Source: Petrosia ficiformis
Taxonomy: Eukaryota > Porifera > Demospongiae > Haplosclerida > Petrosiidae
Assembly: GCA_947044365.1 (NCBI GenBank)
Contig: OX345636.1
Location: forward strand, 27,021,466 to 27,085,465
Direction: 5' to 3'
DNA: 64,000 bases
The position numbers and the translations under genes are program-made. Shown in pieces: positions 1-12,329 of this stretch. Position 1 is the first letter of the stretch. Every line of letters begins with the position of its first letter. Under the pieces are notes generated by a model. It worked only from the letters and a program-made list of their open reading frames with translations, made no database searches and was not told where the DNA came from.

Positions 1-985
1 TGTATGGTAGAACATACTTTATCATAGTGGATGCTCACTCTAAATGGCCGGAAGTGTTTGCCATGCCCTCTACAACTACTAGTAAAACCATCGAGGTTCT
101 TCGTCAAGTCTTCTCCACCTATGGTCTTCCAGATCAAATTGTCTCAGACAATGGTCCGCAATTTACTTCAGAAGATTTTCAGATGTTCCTTAAGAATAAT
201 GGTGTAAAACATATTCGCTGTGCATCTTACCACCCTGCAACTAATGGACTTGCAGAACGTTTTGTCCAAACCTTGAAGAAAGCAATTGTAGCTGGGAAGA
301 GTGATAGTAGATCACATGATCATAAATTAGCAAGTTTCTTACTGAAATACAGAACAACACCACATACAGTTACTGGAGTACCTCCTAGTACATTGTTCTT
401 AGGCCGTCAACTTAAAACTGTACTAGACCTTTTAAAACCTAATACTGAAAGAAGAGTATTAGAAAAGCAATCTGCACAGAAAGAGAAATATGATCAACGC
501 AGTTCTATCAGACCTTTTGAAGTAGGAGATCTAGTAATGGTTAAAACTTATCGTGAAAATCGTGTTACTTGGTTACGAGGTATTATATCTGAGAAACGAG
601 GTGAAGTTTCATTTATAATTAAAATGTCTGATGGTTATTGTCGAAGATGCCACATTGACCAAATTCGTAAAAGAGAGTCCTCACTGGTACTAGATGAAAG
701 TATTTTGGAAGATACATCAGAAACTATTGAACATTCAACAGATTTTGCTATTGTACCCAATTTGTCTAATTCTAATCGTTCTACTACAGATAACCCATCT
801 AATAATGAATCTTTGAGTTCTGATCCTCAACGAGAGACTATGAACCAATCTCCAAATTCTAATAGTAATATAGAAAGTCACTGATCATGATAACGTATCA
901 GAATCTCAATATCCTAAAAGAGTTCGTAAACCTCCAGATAGATACTTTTGAACCAACTGAACTTGTAATTTTAGTTGGGGAGGAA
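1..985 (+). pseudogene. Ty3/gypsy retrotransposon, integrase 3' part
   Basis: This is the 3' end of a pol gene entering from outside the window; the frame is already open at base 3. The translation shows the integrase core: first acidic residue in VDAHSKWPEV, second in SDNGPQFTS, and the glutamate in NGLAERF, so the DDE triad is intact. A C-terminal region with GDLVMVKTY follows. The main frame stops at 884, but a shifted frame continues to about 950 and ends in YPKRVRKPPDRYF, a tail typical of gypsy integrases, so there is a frameshift near codon 285. A purine-rich tract (TTGGGGAGGA, about 975-984) directly precedes the LTR and fits a polypurine tract. The element inserts cDNA copies of itself into host DNA. 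The 5' part (gag, protease, RT) lies outside the window. Confidence 0.9.
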
Positions 986-1179
986 TGTAGTATATTGCAT
1001 TGTTGAGTTATGTATTCTTAATTAAGATTGTATGGTTTCTTTTTGGTTTTTGTGAACATGCTCAGTAGCACATGTTAGATTACCTCATGTTATAGTTTTG
1101 GTAGTACTCTCTGTCTCTCTCTCTCTCTTATTTCTTATTTAGTATCAAATATATAATTTAGAAATATTAAGATACTACA
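986..1179 (+). repeat. 3' LTR of the gypsy element
   Basis: It starts TGTAGTAT directly after the purine tract and ends ATACTACA, so the ends form an 8-bp inverted repeat with the usual TG...CA. The length of 194 bp is short for a gypsy LTR. It contains a CT-rich microsatellite at about 1112-1130. The matching 5' LTR is outside the window, so the boundaries rest on the terminal repeat only. Confidence 0.75.
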
Positions 1180-1727
1180 ATAAACATGAAGACAAAATTT
1201 TCAGCACACTCAACACACTGTCCACACTTACTATACGCACACGCAAATGTGAGCCACGCCCACTATTTAATAAAATTGGTCACATACTTTCAGAGATTGG
1301 AACAACTTTAAAACATACTATTGCAGACTAGGAGCAACGTCACAGCATTATAGTGTTTTCATGGTCAAAAGTTTGTAATACAGCCGTCCATTGACATCGC
1401 TCCAAGCCAAGGGTGTGGCTTGCCAGACTAACAAAAAATGCATGCAATAAGAGTTAAATACTGCTGCGTGTGTAATTCTCAACACCTTATGCTGCGAGAG
1501 TAAACCACTTTAGACAAAGCAGCTATGCTGCTGAATATAGACTGCAAACATCATCCAACGCCAGCCACACCCTCTATTGCAATTAATAATAATAACGGTA
1601 GTACGTTTAAATGCAGTAATGGCGCACTGCGCTGCATACTTCGGCGGTAGTGCATTCTAATACTGCGCAGCAGTTGAGCGAAGTTGCTGAGTAATTACCT
1701 CTACTCTACGTAGCGTTTTTTTATGGA
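1180..1727. other. Intergenic, no gene seen
   Basis: No reading frame, long repeat or RNA gene was recognised between the LTR and the LINE. CACGCCC-type GC islands occur near 1255 and 1620-1690, but no terminal inverted repeats were found. Confidence 0.5.
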
Positions 1728-2850
1728 CTATACCGTAGTTGTCCAAAACAACATCTTGCTGAAAAGCAAGAATGTCGCAAGGTGAATTATGGGTTTATAC
1801 AGGACGATATAATCTGCATATAAGGCTAATTTACTATTATGTAATAAAGGTAGATTACAGACCGAGTCCATAAAAATGGTAAAGAGGAGTGGTTCAAGAA
1901 TGGACCCCTGTGGGACTCCAGACGTCACTTCACAGGTATCTGAGGTGGTTCCATTAATTACCACATTCTGGGTTCAACCAGACAGATAGTTTGAAAACCA
2001 GAAGAAAAGGGAACCTGAAATCCCAATTCTCTCCAGAGAAAGCAGAATCTACAGTATCAAAGGCTTTTTTTATATCAAAGAAAACAGCTCCAAATTGATG
2101 GTTACTGGACAGACACAGATGCCAGTCATTTGTGATGGATAACAGAGCTTCTTGAGTAAAGGACCCAGCCCTAAAGCCAAATTGATGGCGAGAGAGCAAT
2201 GATGTGTTCGTAAGTAATTAGAAACTCATTGATGGACAATGCGTTCCAGTACTTTCGGAACAATGATAATAAGGAAATCGAACGATAATAATGAAGGATC
2301 ACCCAACTTCAAAATAGGTCTGACATTTGACAGCTTCCATTGGGATGGCACCTTACTAGACTCAAGTGAAAAGTTAAATAACGAAGTGAGATCAGGAGAG
2401 ATAGAATCAGCAGTATTTCTCACCATAATACTGGAAATGCCACCAGGACCTGAAGCTGTGGATAAAAGCTTAGATACTTCATCCACAAAACAAGTGATAC
2501 TGGAAAGAGAACAGTCTAGAGATTTAAAAGTGAGCGAAAGAGAAGAGGAGAAGGAGGAGGGACAAGAGAAGCAAGATGAGAAAACCTGATTGAATAAGTT
2601 GGCCTTCTCTGGGAGCCTTTGAACTTTCACTGACTGATGGGTAAGTGTGTCAGGGAAACGGGAACGGGTGGGGGGATAATTTGTAATAAATTGACCAAAA
2701 GTCCTTTGGTGAATGAATATTATCAGAAAGTTTGGTTAAGAAATTCTTCTTTGCAGAACCAAGGCCAGATGTAACTTGACGTCTGAGCCCAGGCATTGCC
2801 AGAATTAAGATGTTTAGCCAGTTTAAACAAAGAGAGCTTTTTTCGGACAT
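1728..2850 (-). pseudogene. LINE reverse transcriptase fragments
   Basis: Pieces in several frames carry RT motifs in order. At 2226-2630 there is GPGGISSIMVRN, then SLESSKVPSQWKLSNVRPILK and VPKVLERIVHQ; at 1954-2199 RHQFGFRAGSFTQEALL and VFFDIKKAFDTVD (the first catalytic Asp box); at 1728-1964 SGVPQGSILEPLLFTIFMD and YADYIVLYK. The last box has lost one catalytic Asp (YADD to YADY). Frameshifts separate the pieces and the thumb and C-terminal part are missing. Confidence 0.8.
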
Positions 2851-2884
2851 ATAGTGTCTTTAGTGATATAAGGTAAATTTCTTC

Positions 2885-3725
2885 TCATAGAAATGGAATA
2901 CAGTTTACCATAGTAATCATAAATATGTCGTACCACTTAACCCAGAAGTTACCTACATTATTATCAGAAAACAGAGCTGTTGGAAAAGCTCTCAAAGTGT
3001 TATATGCTGCGACAAAATCAGCTTTGTTATATAACAAAACTTTCCTTCTGACAACTCTAGAGGATGGAAAAGCAATCTCAAGATTGAAAAATATACTGTG
3101 ATGATCTGAACTCTTAATTGGTGGTTGAATTTCACAAGATAACATGACTAAATTCTCTGACAAATAGATATGATCAATAATGGAACAAGAGTGTTCAGAA
3201 ACTCTTGTAGGCAAACATACAATATGTTTAAGGCCGAATTTGTCTGACATTGAGCCAAGCTGTCTAGAACCAGCAGATGTGATTTTTGACAGTGAGTGGT
3301 CAATATTAAAATCCCACAGGATAACCAGAGACTCAAGCTTAGCTGTAGAGAGTTCCTCAAGTGTGGACTCCAGAGCAGATAACACTGACAGATCATCCCT
3401 AGGGGGACGATATAGCAAACCTAACATTATATTCTTTCTCTTTAACTTTAAATTGTTTGGATGCAATCTCGGTATAAATGGCAATGCCACCACCATGTCT
3501 ATTTCTATCTCGACGGATAAGTGAATAGCCATCAATTGCCAGTTCATCACTAGCAAAAGTATCATCAAGCCAGGTCTCACATAATGATATAATGTCTGGA
3601 GTTTGAGCTGGAGCTAGGAGATGAAGATCAACAATCACAAGGGATAGACTTCTACAGTTTGTATATAGAATGCTAAGATTGTGAGTGATAGAATGGTTTG
3701 ATGAGGTCTCTCTTGACGCAGACAA
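2885..3725 (-). pseudogene. LINE apurinic/apyrimidinic endonuclease domain
   Basis: Two overlapping frames (3399-3725 and 2885-3580) together carry the domain. The first has YTNCRSL, SLCETWLDD and RRDRNRHGGGIAIY; the second has LLYRPP, a GDFN-type box changed to WDFNID, IIDHIYLS and SDHHSIFF. These are the ordered motifs of the exonuclease/endonuclease/phosphatase fold that nicks target DNA to prime reverse transcription. The frame change between the two pieces and the Gly to Trp change in GDFN indicate decay. Confidence 0.8.
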
Positions 3726-3733
3726 AACAGAGT

Positions 3734-4159
3734 CTAGGGACTAAGAACAAAAACAGAGTCAGAGTTAGATGCGTCAAAAAAAGGAAGAGCGTCATGTAGG
3801 CATTTTGGACAGCACCATGGTTTGTTAGATGATTGAAGCTCCAAGTACTCTTCACTGGAAATGCCTACACACCTTGCATGGAGCCAGAGTTTACAAACAT
3901 AACACTGGACACCTCGTTGATTAGCTCTAACACAGGTCCCATAAGGAAATTTCCACCTTTTATCAACTGTAGAAACCTTTATAGCAGTAGAACCCTCAGG
4001 GACTGAACAGACACCGCATTGCTCTATACAGGGGCCAGGATTGCTTTCAATGTTACTACAAAGAAGAAGTAGACAAAGAACACAACAATGAAAAAAACTC
4101 AGACGAGACATTGACAGCAAAATTGACTTCCTATGTTGAGCAAATAGAGTAACAGCCAA
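3734..4159 (-). pseudogene. LINE ORF1: hydrophobic leader, 2A-like motif, PHD-like finger
   Basis: The product starts with a hydrophobic, Cys/Leu-rich stretch (residues about 18-35), followed at once by N-I-E-S-N-P-G-P. This matches the 2A ribosome-skipping consensus D-x-E-x-N-P-G-P except for Asn in place of the first Asp. Next comes a cysteine-rich domain with CGVC, CYVCKLWLHARC and WCCPKC, spaced like a PHD finger. 2A-like sequences near the N-terminus of APE-type LINEs are known from sea urchins and other invertebrates, where some act as signal peptides. Whether this one skips is unknown: the Asp to Asn change would be expected to weaken it. The frame ends at 3734 shortly before the endonuclease begins in another frame. 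Confidence 0.7.
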
Positions 4160-4290
4160 GTCAGAAGATGAGACTGAGATGGAGGAACCAATAACAGAGT
4201 AAGATGGTCCAAACGATGCCGAAAACCAGAAAGTAGTAGTATCAGAATTTCTTGATAGTAGAGTAAGAGATAGACTGTAATAAAATACAA

Positions 4291-5550
4291 AAAGTATATG
4301 AAAACATGTGATAGTGATGATATAGTAGCAGTTATGTTTAGATGTCAGTAGACGTCACCAAGAGTCTTCTCAAGACTGAAAATAGTAACCATGAGTAATA
4401 TAAATTGTCATAACTTTGGAACCAAAAGGTTTTAGCAAAAGCCTATTGTTATTCTTGTTCCTTGTATAATTTGAAATCAGCCAGTAGATCGTTTGAGCTG
4501 CTTATGTTATATATATTTTCCCCAGAAATTTTCAAACAGACAGACACACAATATGATTACCATACCCTTCTACCTACACTGGCATAGACATATATATCAG
4601 TAGAAAGTCCATTAACAGTTATTAACACTGTCAGATCTGAGGAATAATATAAACCTCATACAACACACATGTGCATAGTTGAATACACTTCAAATGGTAT
4701 TATTCACATGATATAATACTGGTGGATGCAATACTATATTATTATGCACTCCAAAGTAAAAAGCATTATGTATTGAAGATCAACCAACTGTGAAAACATT
4801 GTAAGAACATCTGGCTCGTAACCATATCTCTATGGCTACAGATCCCTGGCTATAAACTACATGTCTTCATTAATTACGTTAAAAGTAAGATGAGTGATTA
4901 TGTCATATTTTCACAAAGCTGAACTGCTAGGCGCTAAGCTAAAACTGTTTCATATCTGAAGAAACTTTATTGTGATCATTCCAGTCTGATTATATATAGT
5001 CTATTCAGGTTCAGAACTCGCTGAGGTCAACAGTGGAAGAATTGGATCATTTGGAATGTAAAATTAGTTTGCATTCGTGGACTCACATGTGACCATGTAT
5101 TTGCCTCATGTATACTCCCATGCCTTGGCTGGACAGTTTGAGGAGAGTGTAGCTGTCTTTGTCAACTTGAATCCATTGTTAAAATTGAAAATGTCTAAAG
5201 GAAAACGAGTCAATAGTACCATAAAGAGTATTACTTGAAATGTATGTGAAAGTAAGACAGAAGTCCACTCAATTAGTAGTCTTCTCTCTCTTACATGGCT
5301 GATGTTCTTTATCAATTGTTCAGGTCCTACTGTTGTGAAAACTTCATAAGTGAGATCCTTCATAGTATGAAGTGAATTTCTTATTATGCACTTTAATATG
5401 ATGAGCAGTCATCAAGAAGAATACATAAAGGAGTTTTTAAAAGAGGATGAGATCATTCATAAGACAAAGAGAGCAGCAATATAGAATGAGATGGCAGCAT
5501 CAATAACGATGGAGAATAGAAATAAATATTGCAGTGTATAATGTGCAGAA
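4291..5550. other. Intergenic; one weak exon candidate
   Basis: Mostly AT-rich DNA without repeats I can name. On the minus strand about 5300-5363 could be an exon (MKDLTYEVFTTVGPEQLI, followed by a CAT|GTAAGAG donor), and a second open stretch runs 5106-5192 behind a TTTAG acceptor. Neither joins in phase with the death-domain gene upstream, so I do not assign them to it. Confidence 0.3.
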
Positions 5551-5551
5551 T

Positions 5552-5826
5552 AGGGCTGGGAATTGGCTATGAAGCTGAAATCGATTATAATGACTACAAA
5601 TCAATTGATAATCAATTAAAATAAGTGCCAGTAACTAGGCCAATTAAGTCAATTAATGCAGGAAATTCCTCACATTTAATGTTTCCTGTCACTTCATTAT
5701 TTGCTGTTGTATGCTTTTAAAGTATGTCTTTTGGACAAATCAGCACAATCGATATCACTGACGTAGAATAGATAATCAAAACAATTTTCAATATCGATTG
5801 TTAAATCAATTAATTATCGCAGCCCT
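5552..5826. mobile_element. Small hAT-like MITE
   Basis: It starts TAGGGCTGGGAATTGG and ends AATTATCGCAGCCCTA, giving short inverted ends of the TAGGGCTG type common in non-autonomous hAT elements. The interior is rich in ATCGATT and has no coding potential. The flanking octamers GTGCAGAA and GTGTATAA agree at six of eight positions, compatible with a decayed 8-bp target duplication. Confidence 0.55.
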
Positions 5827-6616
5827 AGTGTATAATTATAATTGTTAATTAGTACAGGGCTTAACGATGAAATATGCATAGCTTATGACTTATGATCATA
5901 TTGCACCTTGTTGAATTCGGCAAGTTACGATGAAGTGGAACAGTCTGTGTTGGAAGTCAATACGACAATGTATAACGAAGTCATAACTGCAACGTTCGTG
6001 ACACTTCAATGTGAATAGACTATAGCATTAAAGTTCATTGGTTGTCCTACCACATTTACTCATTCCATGAGGTGTGCACAAAATTGATGGACCAATATAC
6101 TAATATTTTATCTATACTTTGAATATTTACTGTATCATTATTAATTTAATTTTGTCTAAGTGATGCAATAACCATGGCCAATTACTTCTATTCACGCCAA
6201 TCAAAATGTTTTTTAAACACACCAAACCTTTTTCGCATGTATCAAAGTGTTTTTGTACACCGGAAATACGAAAATTGATATTTTATTGTTCTTACAATAT
6301 TTTTGATATGATAACCACAATATTTTAGTGAGTGTGATTCTTGTTTCAATACCTAATTGAACAAAAAATAACATCATTGATATGTTAAACTCTTATACAT
6401 TGTCACTTACCTAGATGTATAACGAACACTATTTGGAAGGCATGCATGCACTGGATGATGAATGAGCTAGGGGAAGGGTGAGGATAAGGAAGTATTCCTG
6501 AGTTCCCTCACCCTTCTTTGTATAAAACACTACTTTATAATACTTAATACTCACCCACCTTTTAAGCATAATGATTCAGTATTGTATACATTCATGCATA
6601 GTAATAATTCCCATAC

Positions 6617-9600
6617 CTTCACTTTCCTCATGTACATATATTCCATCCTTAATTTTTGGTACAACTGTTTGAAGAACATCCACTTCGCTCATTAGCTCCA
6701 GAACTGTTTGAAAAATTTCAGGGTTGTTTTCAACTTTCATTCGAAGGTATTTCATCGTGATATCAGCTCCTTGACGTTTGTTTTGATGATAAATTTCATT
6801 CTTGGTTCTTTCATCAATAATACCTTTCTCATAGAACTTCAGTACAAGAGGTAGCAAAGAACTCTCAACATTGTCAAATATCGTACATACTTCATCATGG
6901 TGACATCTCATAACTTGACTAAATCTTCTCCCTTGTTTTGCCATTGTTGTGGAGTTAACCTGCATATAAAACAAGATATATAAAGAAAAAGTATCTGTAT
7001 GATTGTTTGGTGTCCAGCATTCAGTAATTTCGGCTGACTTCATCAAGCTTGAAACACAACAGGCTATTATAGTAATTATTTTGATTACCTACTCTCCTTA
7101 CATTTCAAAGAATCTTATAGAACTTTAGAAATATAATTCAGGTAGAATAGATTGCTATTAGTTCCAGTTTCTACGCAGCAGCTTCATTTCTTTCTTCCTG
7201 CTGCGGCGAGCTAAAGCACGTGTTCTATTACGCGCCACACCCATTAATTGACCGAGCCCCCCGGGAATGACGCAACTTCATTAACTATGTACACAACGTA
7301 AACTCGTGCAAGTGGGCACAAGAATATATAGTTCGAATCGGTGAGAGAGTGATGGCCCTATGGGCCATAAAAAAGAACAAAATTATAATGGAGAAAAAAA
7401 GCCATCCTTGTGATTACTTTGTGGTGTCATCATTATATAACTAATGCCAACTTTCTCACCCAAAAATCTAACATGCATTTCATGTTCCTTGAATCTCTTA
7501 TATAGAATCGATCACATGACCTCGTATTACTTATTAATATGGGTATATAGTTACATGCGTATTTGCTTTCCACACTTCCTATTTTAAAGGTTCTTGTGTA
7601 ACTATTGAGATGTATTTCACCTAAAACAGCTATTAGTTGCAGTTTCTACAAGCTACTTTCTTCTTGTATGCTGGGCTTAGCAAATCTTCGAAAAATGATG
7701 TAACTTCCTTAACTATGCAATATAGATCCAAATAATAATAATAATAATTTATAATAATGGTAAGTAACCAAATGTGCTATTAAAGTAACAGAGAAGTATG
7801 TTTCACACCTCTAAGTATAATTATTCATTGAATCAGATAATAAAATCCTAAACCGTATAATATTACAGTCTCCTCTGCACTGAATGAATGATAATGCACT
7901 GCAAAGTATAACTTTTCTTCACATATACATATACAAATGTATATCTTTGTTGACTCCAGCATGACACCTAAGCTTATTGGAATTACGAACAAAGGCACAA
8001 ATCACAACACTAGTACATATTATTATTATAACCATAATCAAAACAGCTTACCAAATGAGTGTGTTGATCAGAGGAGTTCATTTGACCTTGGAGAAAGAAG
8101 CAACAGCAATATATTATTTAACACATTCACAAAAATAGTCCATAAAAGTACTAGTTGAGCTTAGTACTAACACTATTAACTTATTCTTGAACTGAACGAT
8201 TCAGCATAAGAGCCTTCTTCAGCTACGAAGAAAGACCTTGGGCTGAAATAAAACCTGAATAGGTAGACTCATGAAACTAATATTATTACAAGTGTGCTTT
8301 ATTGTGCATTTTTTTATAGGTATACTACCCTGACATTATTAAAAATATGATTTAGTTATGGGGGGTGCATATAGTTCAACATACAGAACCCATTATCAGA
8401 GACATGTACATAATGCTACTAGTGATGCTAAAGTAGACACAATCATTATTTGTTTAATCTAATATCAATAAAATCAGATAAGGATCTTACCAGGAAAATC
8501 ATTAGATGAATCAGTTTCTGTGGAGATTACTTCCATCCTTAAAGAAATATAAATGAAAAGAATTATTAATTCCATATCCCTATGCACTGATATTTCAATT
8601 AGAAAGTTGTTAACCCTTTAAACCCGATAATTAAACTTGACATTTTTCATGCGTTGCAAAATTAATTATCCAGGAAAATGTGTGGGCGGAGCGTATAATA
8701 GCTAACTACTTTAACTTCTATAACTCTACGGTTATATAAAACTAGAGGTTCTAACATAATTTGCTGGAAAGAAGAATTGTTAAGAAACCTATAGATGTAA
8801 AATTAATGCTTCGCTATTGGCAGGAAGATAGCAAGGCGAGCGGTTGAATATTTTGTAGTCAATAGGGCAACGCCCATATCTTTACTTACCTCTATAACTT
8901 CAACATTTTACACAACACACACTTATAACTTACTTGGTTAGAGAGAGGAGTTTATAACAAAGTCGTAGATACCAAATACATGCTTCGTTAGTTCGAAGAA
9001 AGTAGCAAGACGAATGTTTGAAAGTGCAGTGGTCAGTGCCAATAAGAGCTCTTAGCATCTTTGTAAGTTCGATCGCTTATAACTTTGGATTGGTTCCTCG
9101 TATAGCTTCAGGTTTTGCACTGCTTGAAGCACATTTAGTGCACTGCCTTGTGTAAAAATTTGGTTTAAAAATACTAAAGCCGTTTAAAAACATAACCATT
9201 AATACGTATGACATCTGTAGACGTCATTTGCTGTAAATGGTAAAATTTTAATGACGTATGTAGACGTCATCTGCCGCTAAGGGTTAATGAACAGATCTGT
9301 AACAACACAGCTTCATTAACCTGGCTGCTACCACTGTCAGAATGTAGCATTTTTGGAACCAATTCACAAGCTAACAAACCAACTTAATATAAAATACACA
9401 TACCTGTGTATTCTTGTTTGTTGCTGCTCTGGATATTTTCTCTCTGTCCTTTGTCTGTCTTGAACTGCAGAAATGTCAGCATTTGGTTGTAAAACATTAG
9501 ATTCAGTGAAATGGCTAGAGTTGTCATTGTCTGTAAATACACACAAGCAATGATAATGAACGAATGTAATTATACATAATAACACATACAATCAAAGAAT

Positions 9601-10459
9601 TTTGCAGTAAAATCATTACAATTTTGTTTAATTATAATCATGACTGACTTTTCTCATGCCTGGAACAAAATAACTAATTAGTTATTAATTAGATTATCCA
9701 CTCTTCTTATTTCTCGTAGAACTTTAGGAATCTATTTAAGTTAGGAAAGCTATTAGTTCCAGTTTCTATAAGGTAAACTAAAACCAGATTTCTTATAGCG
9801 TCATTTCTATTATGTTCCAAACACATTAATTAAATTTACCAAACCTTTGTACACCATTAACTACATATACAAGGGGCATGCGACATTAAATATATCTATC
9901 AACCCCATGAATGTGATCACGTATATAGAATGCCTGTATGGGCTGTAGTAATAATCATGATAAATCAATGAACGACAATTACTATTAATATTGTTTTGAC
10001 AGACATAATTAACATATATCGGCAGTTCAGGCATAGGAATGCTTATCAAAATTTAAAAATTATGGAAATTTTTGATGAAAACCAGTAGGTTGAGCAGTTT
10101 TTTTTTCTTTGTAGGGTCTGACAATTAAACTGAGACTGACTACTTAAAAGCACAAATCATAATATAAATAATTGCATACCTTGAGATAGTTGAAGAATAA
10201 ATTTACAGTACGTTTCCGCCATATAGACCTCAGCCACTGACGTCGATTTTAGAGCACTTAATACTTGTTTTCTACTGGCCTGAGGAGTAGTCCTAAGCCA
10301 TTCGCTATACATTTTCCGTCTGGAATTGGCAACAAAAGGATAATTCAAATTTATTTCCTCCAGTATGTTTTCTGAGATACCGAGCTGAAGACCTAGCTCT
10401 CGCCATTTGGTTGTTGCAGCTTGTTCTACAAGCTCAGCCAGATCAGGTCTTTCATCCAT
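6617..10459 (-). CDS. Death domain to CARD-like adaptor gene, five exons
   Basis: Exons on the minus strand: 10459-10180, 9530-9404, 8537-8491, 8087-8053, 6959-6617. All four introns have GT/AG ends and the phases 1, 2, 1, 0 join to a single open frame. Exon 1 starts with ATG at 10459 and encodes a death-domain-like helical bundle of about 90 residues (WRELGLQLGISENILEEI, then WLRTTPQASRKQVLSALKS). Exons 2-4 encode a polar Ser/Gln-rich linker. Exon 5 encodes a second helical bundle with the CARD pattern (LLPLVLKFYEKGIIDERTKN, then PEIFQTVLELMSEVDVLQ). Death-fold proteins act as cytoplasmic adaptors in apoptosis and innate immune signalling; the partner is unknown. The last exon ends in a donor (GAAG|GTATGG, phase 1), so the gene continues. 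A 40-nt exon at 6450-6411 (TAG|GTAAGT donor) fits that phase; the 3' end was not found. Confidence 0.75.
7120..7760. repeat. Dispersed repeat remnants in introns of the death-domain gene
   Basis: The stretch 7200-7390 (GCCACACCCATTAATTGACC, CCGGGAATGACGCAACTTC, then ATGGCCCTATGGGCCATAAA) is closely matched at 41425-41760. A related block (GCTATTAGTTCCAGTTTCTA) occurs at about 7155, 7630 (GTTGCAG variant) and 9750, so at least three relatives of one family lie in these introns. No open frame or clear termini were recognised. Confidence 0.6.
8610..9287. mobile_element. TTAA-flanked non-autonomous element, copy 1
   Basis: The left end is TTAACCCTTTAAACCCG and the right end CTGCCGCTAAGGGTTAA, so a TTAA target duplication is followed by an inverted CCCTT. 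Two GACGTCAT palindromes sit near the right end. The interior (GGAAGATAGCAAGGCGAGCG; GTGCAGTGGTCAGTGCCAAT; CTTATAACTTTGGATT) is shared with 19960-20170 and 22240-22370. TTAA and CCCT termini are typical of piggyBac-type elements; no transposase is encoded. It lies in intron 2 of the death-domain gene. Confidence 0.65.
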
Positions 10460-12283
10460 TTGATATTAGTCACGCCTTTGTTATGTTATCGATATTAGTC
10501 ACGCCCTAAGAATTACAATAATTGTTAATTAACACTGGGTATTGTCAACTTTAATACGTGTTTCCGAGAAATGTACTGTCTGTGGGTTGTCAACATTTTG
10601 ATGATGTTAGGTCTCTCTTTTCCAGAAGTACAAGAATTCTGATGCACTATTTCAGTGGTAGATCTTGAAACCTTCTCTCCTTATATGAGTGGTGCTATTG
10701 CAGTAGGTACAGAGTATTAACAGTAGGTACATGTGTATTTTACATCATGTAACTGTTACACTGCTAATTAATGAATAGTTATTTGTCAATTCTATTATGG
10801 ATACAGTTGTTGTATATTCTATATAATTATAAATTGGGGTAGCTTATAGGCCTATTATTTCAGTAACCAGTCACTTGATAGTTTAGGTGGATGTAACTCA
10901 ATGATAAAATATCAGATCTTTCCAGAATTTGGAAAGATCAATTTCTGCTCTATTTAACATAATAATTATATTTCAAACTTACTGTTAGTTTCTGGTGACA
11001 AATGTATTTTGGGATAACTTGGGGCTAGGTGGGATAACAAGGATTTTGTTGTTATACATTTGTTTGAATGTTTTGTGCTGTGCAAACTTTGCAAAAGGTT
11101 AGAATATCCACAATAGAAGTAGAAGAATAATATAATATGATGTCATTTGATTTGTAGTCTTTTATTTGAAATCAAAATTTTAAAAATCTTCAAATATATT
11201 AATAAAATCAGCTATTAGATTAAGAGCACACATACACTTCCGGTGCTGATAACTAACTGGTCAATCCCAGCACGTTCTGTGTTAATAGTAAGCCTTTTTA
11301 GTTCTGATTGCAATGGTACAAGTCCCATTCTCATATGTTCAAAGATTGTGAAGTTTTAGAGCCTCAAAGACAAGTTGTTAGGGTAACATGAGACACATTT
11401 CCATATTTTCATACACATTCCCTTATTAACTAACAACTTACCCCAACACCCAAGTTATCCCAGTTTGATATATACATGTCTATAATTATATATATGTATA
11501 TAATTATATAGTGTTACATATAATGTGGAGTCTTAGTGTGAACACCTGCTAATGCTTTGTTTGTGTGTTCGTACACCTGCTATTGCTTTGATTATAGTAA
11601 ACAGTTATAATAACTCCAGCATAGCAGAAGGAAATGTCATCTTGTCCCAAAATAATGACCACTGAGGCTCTCCTGAGTTTAGAGGGGGTGCAGCTGGGGA
11701 TGAAACTACGGCTGATGAATAGGTAAACCACCCTGCCTATATAAACACCTGTACAATAATAATTATTATCACATATGAACTGTCATTATAATTATATAGG
11801 TTTCATGAGTTTCGATAGAATATTAATAATACAATACTGATTTGTTTTCAAACTAAGTAATAGTAATTTCATATTGATCTAGTATATAAAGTACATGTCA
11901 TAATAACATAACAAAAACAGTACAATGTACTCTAAACATATAGTACATGTGGTAAATTCCTGTGGAGTATATAACAGATTATTTGTTATTATAAGTACAA
12001 ATTCATGTACATACTAATTACTCTATAATATGATAGTAACATCCGTTGTTTACACAAATGCAAGAATGGTAATGATAACAATATACCACAAGCTATACTA
12101 TGCTATATACATATACATGTATATTGTATTACTGTTATGTTAATTAATGACATGCACTTTATATAAATCAACATCAAATGTGAACTAGTACCTGTAAATA
12201 TTAACTACCAGGAGAAAAACAAATCACCATAGAGAAAAATAGATCCCTATGATCGCTTTCTCAAAGGTTTGAACTATATATAT
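10460..12283. other. Upstream intergenic region, no gene seen
   Basis: This holds the presumed 5' flank of the death-domain gene. A short direct repeat (GATATTAGTCACGCC) occurs twice at about 10463-10506, within 50 bp of the start codon, and could be promoter sequence. The rest is AT-rich with TATATA runs near 11500 and 12100 and no recognisable coding sequence. Confidence 0.5.
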
Positions 12284-12286
12284 AAT

Positions 12287-12329
<43 letters not shown>

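Larger units (their letters stand above)
1728..4290 (-). mobile_element. APE-type non-LTR retrotransposon (L2/CR1-like), decayed
   Basis: Read on the minus strand, the order is ORF1 with a PHD-like finger, apurinic endonuclease, then reverse transcriptase, the order expected for an L2/CR1/Rex-type LINE. The coding frame is broken into at least six pieces by stops and shifts, and the RT catalytic box reads YADY where YADD is expected, so this copy is dead. No poly(A) tail or 3' microsatellite was found at about 1700, so the 3' end is probably truncated. Clade assignment is from general resemblance; an RT phylogeny would settle it. Confidence 0.85.

Noticed and set aside
5106..5363. Exons continuing the death-domain gene
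   Set aside because: The joins from 6617 or 6411 to these segments run into stops, so they cannot be assigned.
7320..7345. GTTCGAATC-like tRNA B box
   Set aside because: No matching A box or cloverleaf around it.
7937..8158. 73-codon plus-strand frame
   Set aside because: Overlaps a minus-strand 35-nt exon that fits the splice phases; no motif of its own.
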